Below are positions 33,231 to 41,775 of a stretch of DNA of 64,000 nucleotides, one piece after another. The notes beneath the pieces were generated by a model that saw only the letters and a list, made by a program, of their open reading frames with translations, did no database searches and was not told where the DNA came from. The translations under genes were made by a program, and so were the position numbers. Source of the stretch: Pseudomonas sp. DNDY-54. Lineage in GTDB: Bacteria > Pseudomonadota > Gammaproteobacteria > Pseudomonadales > Pseudomonadaceae. How positions within the stretch are numbered: the first letter of the stretch is position 1; every line of letters begins with the position of its first letter. The stretch is taken from positions 1,426,001 through 1,490,000 of the forward strand of contig NZ_CP082271.1 of the NCBI RefSeq assembly GCF_019880365.1, given 5' to 3'.

Positions 33231-34451
33231 ATGCAGCAACGGATGAAGGATTTCATGGAGTTCGGCCGCTTTTTGGTGCACCGCTTCCTGGCGGACCGAG
33301 GCCCCCACAGTGCTGCCGCATTGACCTATACCACGCTCTTCGCGGTGGTCCCGATGATGACGGTGACCTTCGCCATGCTCTCGGCTATCCCGGCGTTTCA
33401 AGGCGTGGGCGAGCAGATTCAGATGTATATTTTCAGTAATTTCATCCCCTCGACAGGCGCAACCATTCAAGAGTATTTGGTCGCCTTTACCGACCAGGCC
33501 AGGCAGCTCACGTGGTTCGGCGTGGGGTTTCTCATGGCAACGGCGTTGATGATGCTGCTGACCATCGAAAAGGCATTCAACGTGATTTGGCGAGTACGCC
33601 AGCCGCGCCGTGGTATCTCGAGCTTTTTGCTGTACTGGGCCATTCTCAGCCTGGGCCCGTTGTTGCTGGGTGCGGGTTTTGCCATGAGTACCTACATCAC
33701 CTCACTCTCACTCATCTCCGGGCCGCATGCGTTGATCGGTGCGCGCACAGTGCTCAAGGCCATGCCGCTGGTGCTGAGTGTGGCGGCGTTTACCCTGATT
33801 TATGCGGCGGTGCCGAATACGCGTGTGCCGATTCGGCATGCGGTCGTTGGCGGCTTCTTCACTGCGGTGTTATTCGAGGCGGCCAAGCAACTGTTCGGCT
33901 TGTATGTCAGCTACTTTCCCAGCTATCAACTGATCTACGGGGCGTTCGCTGCGGTGCCGCTGTTCCTGCTCTGGGTTTACCTTTCCTGGATGATCGTTCT
34001 ATTCGGTGCGGAGCTGGTGTGTGGGCTGTCGTCGTCGCAGCAATGGCGGCGCCGCTCGGTACCACGCTTGCTTGTCATGCTGGGTTTGCTACGAGTGCTC
34101 TATGAAAGCCAGCAGGCCGGACGTGAGGTTCGCCTGCGCGATGCCCATAGAAGCGGTTGGCAGCTACCCGAGGACGAATGGGACGAGATTCTCGAATTTT
34201 TCGAGCGCGAGCAGCTCGTCTGCCGAACGGGTTCGTCTGGTTGGGTGCTGTGCCGTGATCTCAGCCACTACACCTTCGACCAGTTGTTGCGCGCCAATCC
34301 TTGGCCTCTCTCCGGACGGCAGTCGCTACCCGAGCACCTTGATGAGCCTTGGTATCCAACGCTGCGCCAATCCCTGGAGCTGATGAACAAGGAGCAGGCC
34401 AGCCTGTTCGGTGGGAGCGTCGCCGAGTGGCTGCGGGCCCGGCGGGAGTGA
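33231..34451 (+). CDS. YihY/BrkB family inner-membrane protein
   Basis: 406 residues. Six membrane helices in the first 270 residues carry the family text FLVHRFLADRGPHSAAALTYTTLFAVVPMM at the start and PNTRVPIRHAVVGGFFTAVLFE. A cytoplasmic winged-helix-like tail of about 130 residues follows. The family was long misnamed RNase BN; that activity belongs to another protein. Function is unknown, although BrkB was linked to serum resistance in Bordetella. The stop is 35 bases before the TlpA-like lipoprotein gene. Confidence 0.88.
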   Translation: MQQRMKDFMEFGRFLVHRFLADRGPHSAAALTYTTLFAVVPMMTVTFAMLSAIPAFQGVGEQIQMYIFSNFIPSTGATIQEYLVAFTDQARQLTWFGVGFLMATALMMLLTIEKAFNVIWRVRQPRRGISSFLLYWAILSLGPLLLGAGFAMSTYITSLSLISGPHALIGARTVLKAMPLVLSVAAFTLIYAAVPNTRVPIRHAVVGGFFTAVLFEAAKQLFGLYVSYFPSYQLIYGAFAAVPLFLLWVYLSWMIVLFGAELVCGLSSSQQWRRRSVPRLLVMLGLLRVLYESQQAGREVRLRDAHRSGWQLPEDEWDEILEFFEREQLVCRTGSSGWVLCRDLSHYTFDQLLRANPWPLSGRQSLPEHLDEPWYPTLRQSLELMNKEQASLFGGSVAEWLRARRE

Positions 34452-34485
34452 ATTGAATCGTGACTCAGCACAGCAAGGAATCAAG

Positions 34486-34947
34486 ATGATCAAGCGATCC
34501 GTTGGTTTAGTCAGTTTGCTCGCCGGTTTGGCGCTGGCGGGCTGCGCCGAAGATTGGGGTCCTGATCAGAACGGCGAAGCCGTTACAGCGCAGCAGCTCG
34601 ACGGGCAGTGGGTGTTGATCAATTACTGGGCGGAGTGGTGCGGTCCGTGCCGGACCGAGATTCCTGAGCTCAATGCGCTGAATCAATCGCATGACGACGT
34701 CACGGTGCTCGGAGTGAATTTTGACGGGCTGCAGGGCGATGAGTTGATGGACGCGGCACGGGCGCTGGGGATCCAGTTTCGAGTCCTCGGGGTCGATCCA
34801 GCGGAACGCCTTGAGCTGCCACGCAGCGCGGTGTTGCCCGTAACCTATATCGTAGATTCAAACGGAGTGGTTCGCGAAAGCCTGGTTGGCGAGCAGACGG
34901 CGGACGGTTTGCTTGCGCGTCTGGACGCGCTACGGCAGAAAGAATAG
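34486..34947 (+). CDS. TlpA-like thioredoxin lipoprotein
   Basis: 153 residues from ATG 34486, with AAGGAA upstream. The lipoprotein signal ends in ALAGC (Cys near 20). A thioredoxin-fold domain has WAEWCGPCRTEIPEL (active site CGPC, about 52-55) and the cis-Pro loop AVLPVTYIVDSNG. It is probably a membrane-anchored periplasmic thiol reductase of the TlpA/ResA type, used for cytochrome c or protein disulfide repair. A longer frame from 34411 runs through the upstream gene and is not used. Confidence 0.87.
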   Translation: MIKRSVGLVSLLAGLALAGCAEDWGPDQNGEAVTAQQLDGQWVLINYWAEWCGPCRTEIPELNALNQSHDDVTVLGVNFDGLQGDELMDAARALGIQFRVLGVDPAERLELPRSAVLPVTYIVDSNGVVRESLVGEQTADGLLARLDALRQKE

Positions 34948-34978
34948 AGCTCTAAGGCGATGTTCACCGCGGTGAACC

Positions 34979-35551
34979 TCAGGGCTTTACGTACCAGAAG
35001 TCCTGCCAGAACCCGATCACCTTGGCTGGGTAGTGCGGTTTTCCAAGGCTGCCGTTATACCTGGCCAGGGCACGATTGATATTGCCGTTTTCCTTTTTCA
35101 GGTAGTAGCTGAGGATGGTGCAGCCGTAGCGCAGATTCGTGGCATTGTCAGTAAGGTTGTCCTGCGGACGCCCCAGCTCGGCTTTCCAGAATGGCATTAC
35201 CTGCATCATCCCCTGCGCGCCAACGCTGGAAATGGCGAAGCGGTCGAAGTGGCTTTCAGCATGAATCAGCGCCAGCACAATGTCCGGTTTCAATCCTGCT
35301 TTGCTTGCTTCCTGGTGGACCAGGCGCAGCAACGTCAATCGTTCTTGCGGATCGGAGACGTAACGCTTGAGGCGGGTCGACATGTCCAGTAGCCAGACTT
35401 CCGCATCAAACCGATCATGAAAGCTCTCAGCCTCGGCCACGGTACGCTGCATTAGCTCGCGCAGTTCTGGTTCTGGCGCCTGTCGCACAGCCGCAGCGGC
35501 CGGTGCAGTCGCGATGAACACAAGCAACCACAGCCATGAGAGTGTCTTCAT
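34979..35551 (-). CDS. Lytic transglycosylase, SLT domain
   Basis: 190 residues with a signal peptide (MKTLSWLWLLVFIATAPAAAA). The SLT domain has catalytic Glu in ALIHAESHFDRFAISSVGAQGMMQVMPF, and later NLRYGCTILSYYLK and ALARYNGSLG. It cleaves peptidoglycan glycan strands with formation of 1,6-anhydro-muramic acid. There are no LysM or other wall-binding domains. The gene is nine bases downstream of a lipoprotein gene on the same strand and probably co-transcribed with it. Confidence 0.9.
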   Translation of the reverse strand: MKTLSWLWLLVFIATAPAAAAVRQAPEPELRELMQRTVAEAESFHDRFDAEVWLLDMSTRLKRYVSDPQERLTLLRLVHQEASKAGLKPDIVLALIHAESHFDRFAISSVGAQGMMQVMPFWKAELGRPQDNLTDNATNLRYGCTILSYYLKKENGNINRALARYNGSLGKPHYPAKVIGFWQDFWYVKP

Positions 35552-35560
35552 GGCGCAGTC

Positions 35561-36508
35561 TCAGTCGTCTTCACCCGGATCGCTGGCTTGACGGCCAGCA
35601 CCGTGAAGCAAGCTGCGGAGAAACTCTTGCTGCAGATCAGGGTCGTTGCGGGTTAACTCGATCAGGCTTTGTTCGAGCTCGCTGGCTTCTTCTTCGAGCC
35701 CAAGGTCCGAAAGGCGCTTGACCCGGTGGACCCATTGGTCAACCTCATCGCCTTCCAGATCATCGAAGATAAGGTCATGCGCTTCGAGCAGCTTTCCACG
35801 CAGGTTGCGGCTGACCAGCAACATCGCGTCGGCGCGAGTTTGGTCTTGAGGATCTTCAACCTGTAAATGAAGTCTGCCGATCTGGCTGATGTCCTGGTCG
35901 GTGAACGGGCCATCAAGCAAGTTCACTCGTAACATGCCATTGCGATCTGTAGTCAGTTCGTGCGTCTCGGTGCCGGCGATAACCAATACCGGGCGCTCGG
36001 CCCACGGCAGGCTGGAGTACTCGAGGCGGGCATCGCGGCGTTGCTCGTCGAGGCTTTCGAGGTTCTGCTGCGAACGGCCATTGGACTCGGCATTGATGAA
36101 GGGATTAAGGCCAGCGAACCCGTAGCTGATCCAGTCGCGCGTTGCGCTCTCTGGCAAATTACCGAGCATGATTACGTTGAGCACGTTAGCCCCTATACCG
36201 GCGACAACGGCGACCGCACCGAGAGGGATTTCGTATAGCTCGCGCCATGCCTGATAGGGGGTATAGCGGTCATAGCGTCGTGTTACCTCGAAATCGGTAA
36301 CCTCGAAGGTTTTCTGGTCGAGGATTCGAACGCGCCGCTGAGGCAGCTCCAGTAGCGGTTCGCCCACCTCAATGCGCAAGCTGTGGTCTAGCAGCTTGCG
36401 TTCGGTGCGAGCTTCATGTTCGCTGCGTTGTGGCAGCTGGTTGGCGCAGCCACTGATGAAAAGCGCCACGCAAAGCGTGGCGCAGGTTGAAGCACGTCGG
36501 TTGAGCAT
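35561..36508 (-). CDS. Conserved hypothetical lipoprotein
   Basis: 315 residues with lipobox FISGC (Cys 21). After about 90 residues a hydrophobic stretch occurs (IPLGAVAVVAGIGANVLNVIML), long enough for a membrane helix. A beta-rich domain around VLVIAGTETHELTTDRNGMLRVNLL follows, and the C terminus is acidic and helical (DDLEGDEVDQW, EEEASELEQSLIEL). I do not recognise a characterised family. It sits between proS and a lytic transglycosylase gene on the same strand, so an envelope role is possible. Confidence 0.72.
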   Translation of the reverse strand: MLNRRASTCATLCVALFISGCANQLPQRSEHEARTERKLLDHSLRIEVGEPLLELPQRRVRILDQKTFEVTDFEVTRRYDRYTPYQAWRELYEIPLGAVAVVAGIGANVLNVIMLGNLPESATRDWISYGFAGLNPFINAESNGRSQQNLESLDEQRRDARLEYSSLPWAERPVLVIAGTETHELTTDRNGMLRVNLLDGPFTDQDISQIGRLHLQVEDPQDQTRADAMLLVSRNLRGKLLEAHDLIFDDLEGDEVDQWVHRVKRLSDLGLEEEASELEQSLIELTRNDPDLQQEFLRSLLHGAGRQASDPGEDD

Positions 36509-36516
36509 GATTTCCG

Positions 36517-38232
36517 TCAGCGGCTGGCGCGCGAATTGATGAACTCAAGGATCTCGGCGGTCGGGACGGCCTGGCTTTCCGCATCGCGACGATGCTTGTA
36601 TTCCAGCGTGCCATCGGCAAGTCCGCGATCGCCAACAACGATGCGATGCGGGATGCCTACCAACTCCATATCAGCAAATTTGACGCCGGGACTGGTTTTT
36701 TTGTCACGATCGTCGAGCAGTACGTCGTAGCCGGCAGCGGTGAGTTCCGCGTACAGCTTGTCAGTTGCCTCGCGCACGGCTTGGTTTTCGTATTTCATCG
36801 GCACCAGGGCGATCTGGAACGGCGCCAACGCATCCGGCCAGAGAATGCCACGGTCGTCGTAGTTCTGCTCGATCGCGGCGGCGACCACGCGAGACACACC
36901 TATACCGTAGCAACCCATGGTCAGCGTGACCGGCTTGCCGTTTTCGCCCATGACGCTGCAGTTCATCGCCTCGCTGTACTTGGTGCCGAGCTGGAAAATG
37001 TGCCCCACCTCGATACCGCGCTTGATGACCAGCGTGCCCACGCCATCGGGGCTCGGGTCGCCCGCGACGACGTTGCGCAGATCCGCGACTTCAGGTAGCG
37101 GCAGATCGCGTTCCCAGTTAAGGCCGAAATAGTGCTTGTCTTCCTGGTTGGCACCGGCTGCGAAATCACTCATGAGTGCCACCGATCGATCAATGACGCA
37201 ATCGATTGGCATGTTCAACGGGCCCAGAGAGCCAGGCCCGGCACCAATCGCCGCACGAATTTGCTCATCGGACGCGAACACCAGCGGGCTTTCAACCTGA
37301 GCCAGGTTCGCTGCCTTGATCTCGTTCAGTTCATGATCGCCGCGCACGACCAGCGCGACCAACTGGCCTTTTTCTTTTCCATGCACGACTAGCGTCTTGA
37401 TGGTTTTTTCAATGGGAAGCTGGAACTGCTCTACTAGCGCAGCGATGGTCTTGCAGTTTGGTGTGTCGACAAGACGCAGCTCTTCGCTGGCCGCGCCACG
37501 CTCGGTCTCGCGGGGAATCGCTTCTGCCTTCTCAATGTTGGCGGCGTAATCAGAACTGTCGCTGAACGCGATATCGTCTTCCCCGGATTCGGCAAGGACA
37601 TGAAACTCATGCGAGCCGGTACCACCAATTGATCCCGTATCGGCCTGCACGGGGCGGAAATTCAAGCCCAGACGCGTGAACACGTTGCAGTACGCTTGGT
37701 GCATGCGGTCATAGGTTTCTTGCAGCGACTGCTGGTCCGCATGGAAGGAGTAAGCATCTTTCATCAGAAACTCGCGCCCGCGCATCAGGCCGAAGCGGGG
37801 GCGGATCTCATCGCGGAATTTAGTCTGGATCTGGAAGAAGTTGATTGGCAATTGCTTGTAGCTGTTTAGCTCGGTGCGCGCCAAGTCGGTGATGACTTCT
37901 TCGTGGGTTGGGCCGACGCAGAACTCGCGGTCATGGCGGTCCTTTACGCGCAACAGTTCGGGTCCGTATTGCTCCCAGCGACCGGACTCCTGCCAGAGCT
38001 CGGCAGGTTGAATCGCGGGCATCAGGACTTCCAGCGCGCCGGCCTTGTTCATCTCGTCGCGGACGATAGCCTCGGCCTTGCGCAACGCACGCAGCCCCAT
38101 CGGCATCCAGGTGTAAAGACCGGAAGCCAGCTTGCGGATCATCCCTGCACGCAGCATCAGCTGATGGCTAATGACTACAGCGTCGGAAGGCGTTTCTTTA
38201 AGGGTCGAAAGCAGGAACTGACTGGTGCGCAT
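36517..38232 (-). CDS. proS: Prolyl-tRNA synthetase
   Basis: 571 residues from ATG 38232 (MRTSQFLLSTLKETPSDAVVIS). Class II synthetase with motif 1 around the Pro of LMPAIQPAELW, motif 2 FRDEIRPRFGLMRGREFLMKDAYSF, the bacterial INS editing insertion (about 225-390) and motif 3 TMGCYGIGVSRVVAA. The C-terminal anticodon-binding domain follows. It charges tRNA-Pro and edits mischarged Ala through INS. The longer frame to 38337 crosses the oprD terminator region and is rejected. Confidence 0.96.
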   Translation of the reverse strand: MRTSQFLLSTLKETPSDAVVISHQLMLRAGMIRKLASGLYTWMPMGLRALRKAEAIVRDEMNKAGALEVLMPAIQPAELWQESGRWEQYGPELLRVKDRHDREFCVGPTHEEVITDLARTELNSYKQLPINFFQIQTKFRDEIRPRFGLMRGREFLMKDAYSFHADQQSLQETYDRMHQAYCNVFTRLGLNFRPVQADTGSIGGTGSHEFHVLAESGEDDIAFSDSSDYAANIEKAEAIPRETERGAASEELRLVDTPNCKTIAALVEQFQLPIEKTIKTLVVHGKEKGQLVALVVRGDHELNEIKAANLAQVESPLVFASDEQIRAAIGAGPGSLGPLNMPIDCVIDRSVALMSDFAAGANQEDKHYFGLNWERDLPLPEVADLRNVVAGDPSPDGVGTLVIKRGIEVGHIFQLGTKYSEAMNCSVMGENGKPVTLTMGCYGIGVSRVVAAAIEQNYDDRGILWPDALAPFQIALVPMKYENQAVREATDKLYAELTAAGYDVLLDDRDKKTSPGVKFADMELVGIPHRIVVGDRGLADGTLEYKHRRDAESQAVPTAEILEFINSRASR

Positions 38233-38337
38233 GTGGCCGTTGTGTCCTTGCAAAGCGGGGAAATTGGCTCGGCATTGTACGGCGGCGTCACGATGGCGTA
38301 CAGAATCGTTCCGATAGCATGCAAGGTTGAAAACCAA

Positions 38338-38362
38338 GAAGCCCGGCGCAGGGCCGGGCTTC
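38338..38362 (-). terminator. Terminator downstream of the OprD-type porin gene
   Basis: A perfect ten-base stem GAAGCCCGGC / GCCGGGCTTC with a five-base loop. On the minus strand it is followed by TTGGTTTTC. It lies between the porin stop (38395) and the proS start (38232). Confidence 0.75.
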
Positions 38363-38394
38363 TTGTGTCACTCGAGTTGTAGCTGCTTCCTGAA

Positions 38395-39675
38395 TTACAG
38401 GATGTTCAGCGGGTACTCGACGATAAGGCGGGTGTCGCTCAGGTCATTATCCAAGCCATTGGTGGCTTGATAGAACGCTTGGCGTACGCGCAGGGAAAGA
38501 TCCTTGGCGGGACCTTCCTGGAACACATATTTAGCTTCGATATCCCATTCGGTTTCTTCAGCATCAGGACCGACCGGCATGTCGATATTGCTACCTGCAA
38601 CATAACGGGTCATGAAGCTGAGACCCGATACGCCATATGCGGCCATATCCAGGTCATAGCGGACCTGCCAAGACTGCTCGTCCTTATTGTAAAAATCTGA
38701 GTACTGTACCGAGTTACCCAGCCAAACTGTGCCGCCGCCATCTATACCATAACCATAGCCGGCTTGAATCGGGTTGCCCTGGTTGTCGGTTGTAAAATAA
38801 CCGCCATGGGATTTCTGATATGCCGCAGTAAAGCTATGCGCACCCAGGGAGTAGGTTGCAGCAAGGCTCCAGATCGTGTTGTCCTCGTCGCTTCCGTTAC
38901 CGGTAAACTCGGACTCGTACTCGGTCTGGTATATGTTGAAGTCAAACGCGAGCGATTGGTCTGCTTCAAGGGCCATACTGTAGTTGACGTTGCCGTAAAT
39001 CTTTTCGAACGCGTCTTTGACATCGGAGTAGTACAGTGACGTGCTGAGGCTGTCGCTGAATGCATACGTACCGCCGACGAGATTGATCTCTTTCAGGCCT
39101 ACGGAGTCGTGGTCCGATTCAGATTTCGCGCTCAGTGCAGTAAAGCGGCCGACGTTCAGCTCAAGTCCATCGATCTCGCTGCTGGTGATCAGGCCGCCAC
39201 GTGCGGTTTCGGGCAGCAGGCGCGCATCATCGGTGGAGAACACTGGCAGCGCTACAAACTGAGTGCCGTATTTCAGGACGGTATCCGAAACGCGGAATTT
39301 GACCGCAACGCCAGCTTCGGAATAGTCGTCTTGTGGCTTGCCTTCGCTGTCCCTCGGGAAAATATCCGGCCAGGCACGACCTTCGCCGCTGTCAAGCTTG
39401 ACGCCCAGCAGGCCAATAGCATCGACGCCGACACCGACGGTGCCTTGAGTGAAGCCGGATTCGAAGGTGCCGATGAAGCCGTGGCCCCATGCTTCACGGT
39501 AGCTCTGGCCAGCGTCACCACGGAAATCACGGTTCATATACAGGTTGCGGTTGAAGATAGTAAGGCTGCTGCCTTCCACAAAGCCTTCCGACTCCGACTG
39601 GCTGGACGCCAGCGCCATTTGCGACGTGCCGGCCGCAACGGCCATGGCGATTACGCTCCACTTCATCACTTTCAT
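38395..39675 (-). CDS. OprD-family outer-membrane porin
   Basis: 426 residues from ATG 39675 with AAGGAG well placed upstream. A signal peptide ends at MALA-SSQ. The mature N terminus GFVEGSSLTIFNRNLYMNRDF is typical of the OprD family, followed by alternating beta-strands of an 18-strand barrel and a terminal strand (LIVEYPLNIL). OprD proteins take up basic amino acids, peptides or aromatic and other carboxylates; the substrate here cannot be told. The gene occupies the same place as an OprD-family gene in other Pseudomonas, between proS and the HIT gene. A terminator follows. Confidence 0.9.
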   Translation of the reverse strand: MKVMKWSVIAMAVAAGTSQMALASSQSESEGFVEGSSLTIFNRNLYMNRDFRGDAGQSYREAWGHGFIGTFESGFTQGTVGVGVDAIGLLGVKLDSGEGRAWPDIFPRDSEGKPQDDYSEAGVAVKFRVSDTVLKYGTQFVALPVFSTDDARLLPETARGGLITSSEIDGLELNVGRFTALSAKSESDHDSVGLKEINLVGGTYAFSDSLSTSLYYSDVKDAFEKIYGNVNYSMALEADQSLAFDFNIYQTEYESEFTGNGSDEDNTIWSLAATYSLGAHSFTAAYQKSHGGYFTTDNQGNPIQAGYGYGIDGGGTVWLGNSVQYSDFYNKDEQSWQVRYDLDMAAYGVSGLSFMTRYVAGSNIDMPVGPDAEETEWDIEAKYVFQEGPAKDLSLRVRQAFYQATNGLDNDLSDTRLIVEYPLNIL

Positions 39676-40130
39676 TCGTGATTGCTCCTTTGGTTTCAAA
39701 TTGGTGCTTGCTTTCCGGGCGTGCGCCGGAAAGAGGCATCTTTTATTTTCGGTATACAAGCTCAATTCAATCCTTGTCTGCCTAGCTGGTCGAAACCTGC
39801 AGCAAGCCTGGAATGTATATCCCGAGAACTACTGTTTAGCTGGGTAAACTAGCGCGAGCAAGCTTAACCCAGCTATTTACGTTTTTCTTCCCCCCCGCGC
39901 CGTGCTTTTTTCTGTAAAGCAAATACCGTGCACAGAACGCGAAATCTCGTTTTCATCGGGATTTCGGTGTGTTCGGTCAGTCTGCGTGGCTCTACTACAG
40001 GGCGGGGTGGTTTGGTATCGCGCTGGTTTGGTGCGCTTGGGTTTGACGACGTTCGTGCGCGTCGGAGTATCCTTCAGTACGGTCACGTAGCTGGCGCTGC
40101 GGGGAACTCGACTATCAAAGGAGTCACGTT
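39676..40130. other. 455-base divergent intergenic region
   Basis: It separates the leftward porin gene from the rightward HIT gene. It contains the long inverted repeat at 39838-39874, a T/C-rich tract near 39880-39898 and the ribosome-binding site of the HIT gene (AAAGGAG). Frames such as the one starting at 39902 look like chance. It should hold both promoters, but I could not fix a -35/-10 pair with confidence. Confidence 0.5.
39838..39874. repeat. Inverted repeat upstream of the porin gene
   Basis: Arms AGCTGGGTAA and TTAACCCAGCT pair with one bulged base around a 16-base loop. It lies about 160 bases upstream of the porin start. It could be an operator dyad or an RNA hairpin. On the plus strand it is followed by a T-rich stretch, but no plus-strand gene precedes it. 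Confidence 0.55.
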
Positions 40131-40553
40131 ATGTTCGTTCTTGATTCACGCCTGGAGCAGGACACTCTGAATCTGGGAGATTTTCCGTTGTGCCGGTTGC
40201 TGCTGATGAACGACGCCAATTACCCCTGGTTTATTTTGGTGCCGCGCCGTGAGGAGGTCAGTGAGCTGTTTCAGTTGGATCCGGCAGATCAGCAGACGCT
40301 ATGGCGGGAAGCGACGTCGCTGGCCGAGACGCTCAAGGACACCTTTGGTGCGGATAAGATGAATGTCGCAACGCTGGGTAACGTGGTAAGTCAGTTGCAT
40401 ATGCATGTAATCGCCCGGCGTCGTAATGATGTGGCCTGGCCGGCGCCTGTCTGGGGTGCGCAGCCTGCGAGTCCATACAGCGGCTCGCAGGTTGATTCGA
40501 TCAAGCAGAAACTGAAACTGGTGCTTACCGATAACTTTCGTTTCGCGGAGTGA
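40131..40553 (+). CDS. HIT family protein
   Basis: 140 residues. The histidine triad is in QLHMHVIARRR, the HxHxH pattern with the last His replaced by Ala-Arg, as in the common bacterial HIT variant near slyX. The start MFVLDSRLEQDTLNLGDFPLCRLLLMNDANYPW is typical of this group. HIT proteins hydrolyse or transfer nucleotides; the substrate is unknown. ATG 40131 has AAAGGAG upstream. It is followed at three bases by slyX, the usual Pseudomonas pair. Confidence 0.88.
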   Translation: MFVLDSRLEQDTLNLGDFPLCRLLLMNDANYPWFILVPRREEVSELFQLDPADQQTLWREATSLAETLKDTFGADKMNVATLGNVVSQLHMHVIARRRNDVAWPAPVWGAQPASPYSGSQVDSIKQKLKLVLTDNFRFAE

Positions 40554-40556
40554 TGT

Positions 40557-40763
40557 ATGGAGCTGGAACAACGGATTGTCGACCTTGAGGCGCGCTTGGC
40601 GTTTCAAGACGATACGATCCAGACGTTAAGTGACGTGATGTTTGCACAAGCGCAAGCGGTTGAACGGCTTCAGGCGCAGCTTGAACTGCTCGCCCGCCGG
40701 CAGGAAGACATGCAGGGCAGGCTGGGTGCGGAAGATGATGAAGCGCCTCCGCCGCACTATTGA
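40557..40763 (+). CDS. slyX: SlyX homologue
   Basis: 68 residues forming a single coiled coil (MELEQRIVDLEARLAFQDDT start, heptads to about residue 50) with the typical acidic end and final PPPHY. SlyX proteins are small and of unknown function. The gene starts three bases after the HIT gene stop and is probably translated from the same message. Confidence 0.9.
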   Translation: MELEQRIVDLEARLAFQDDTIQTLSDVMFAQAQAVERLQAQLELLARRQEDMQGRLGAEDDEAPPPHY

Positions 40764-40825
40764 TCGGGTGCTGCCCAAGCAAGGCGCCAGACTTTTAATT
40801 TTCTGGCGCTAGCAGCTACGTTGCC

Positions 40826-41464
40826 TTATTGCGTCGCAATGACGTCTTCGGCCTGCAAGCCCTTGTCGCGCATCATGATGGTGAATTCGACGCGTTGGCC
40901 TTCTACCAGAACCCGGTGCCCTTCGCCGCGAATGGCTCGGAAGTGGACGAAGACATCGTCGCCACTGTCCCGTGAGATGAAGCCGAACCCCTTCGAGGTA
41001 TTGAACCATTTCACCGTGCCGGTCTCGCGCCCGGCAGCCGGTCCGGCGGGTGCGGCGGTGCGCTTGGGCTGGCTTTTTCTCACGCTCGAGGCGCGGCTGC
41101 TGTCGGTTGTGTGTAGGTCCTTTGACTGGGCAGTTGCTAACTGCAGCAGTACGGCAAAGCAAACGAGTACGAGGCTGGCAAGGGTAGCTGGTTGGCCGGC
41201 GATAGATACGATTGGAATCAGCACCACGGCGGCCTGAATTACTGCCGCAGCGATTAACAGGACGGATGCCGCCAACAGGACTGGCCTGTTATGGGCAATC
41301 ACATTTGGCTGTACGGATGCAGCGAACTGTACATTCAGCAGGCCCAGCAGCAGCAAGCACAATGCCTCGGGCTGTAGCAGCAGCGGTGTTGCACCGGTGA
41401 GGCTGGGGGCAAACGATAACGTCAGGGCAGCAATGCCCGTTAATACATGGATGATCTTAAGCAT
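40826..41464 (-). CDS. Membrane-anchored cold-shock domain protein
   Basis: 212 residues. The first 115 residues hold four hydrophobic segments (about 5-22, 27-50, 62-88 and 93-112). A basic Ser/Arg/Lys linker (about 115-145) follows, then a complete cold-shock domain (147-211) with RNP1 KGFGFIS and RNP2 DVFVHF. The domain is closely similar to the free cold-shock protein at 15663. A nucleic-acid-binding domain on a membrane anchor suggests RNA or DNA binding at the inner membrane; this is inference. It lies between slyX and dps, where Pseudomonas often carries a cold-shock gene. Confidence 0.82.
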   Translation of the reverse strand: MLKIIHVLTGIAALTLSFAPSLTGATPLLLQPEALCLLLLGLLNVQFAASVQPNVIAHNRPVLLAASVLLIAAAVIQAAVVLIPIVSIAGQPATLASLVLVCFAVLLQLATAQSKDLHTTDSSRASSVRKSQPKRTAAPAGPAAGRETGTVKWFNTSKGFGFISRDSGDDVFVHFRAIRGEGHRVLVEGQRVEFTIMMRDKGLQAEDVIATQ

Positions 41465-41775
41465 TCTTTTGGCTCGCAGTTAAATAGCACGACAGAAAGC
41501 GGCAGGCGTTGGGCGCAATTGAAGAACTGAGCGTGGGAAAGCGAATGCTCGTAGTTGACAGTGCCCAGCCTGCGGCGCGCGCGTATTTAACAGTAAAGAG
41601 GGGCGCTGCTCAAATGGCCTGTCCGCTTGGCCAGCTTTGCAGGAGCAACGGAAGGCGGGCGATTGCCTAGCTGTTGTGACCGAGGTGGCCCGGTTCGTGA
41701 CGCTGATTTGGGGGTTGGGCAGAAGGAGATAGCCGTTCGGCTATCTCCTTAGGGGTGCCGGTTTGACGTTCGGCG
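41465..41775. other. 311-base intergenic region
   Basis: It lies between the membrane cold-shock gene and dps, both leftward. It contains the dps hairpin at 41723-41750. The rest should hold the promoter of the cold-shock gene; I see no clear -35/-10 pair and no gene. Confidence 0.5.
41723..41750 (-). terminator. Hairpin downstream of dps
   Basis: A perfect 12-base stem AAGGAGATAGCC / GGCTATCTCCTT with a four-base loop, about 25 bases past the dps stop. On the minus strand the following bases are CTGCCC, with no T run, so termination may be weak or the hairpin may stabilise the message. Confidence 0.6.
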
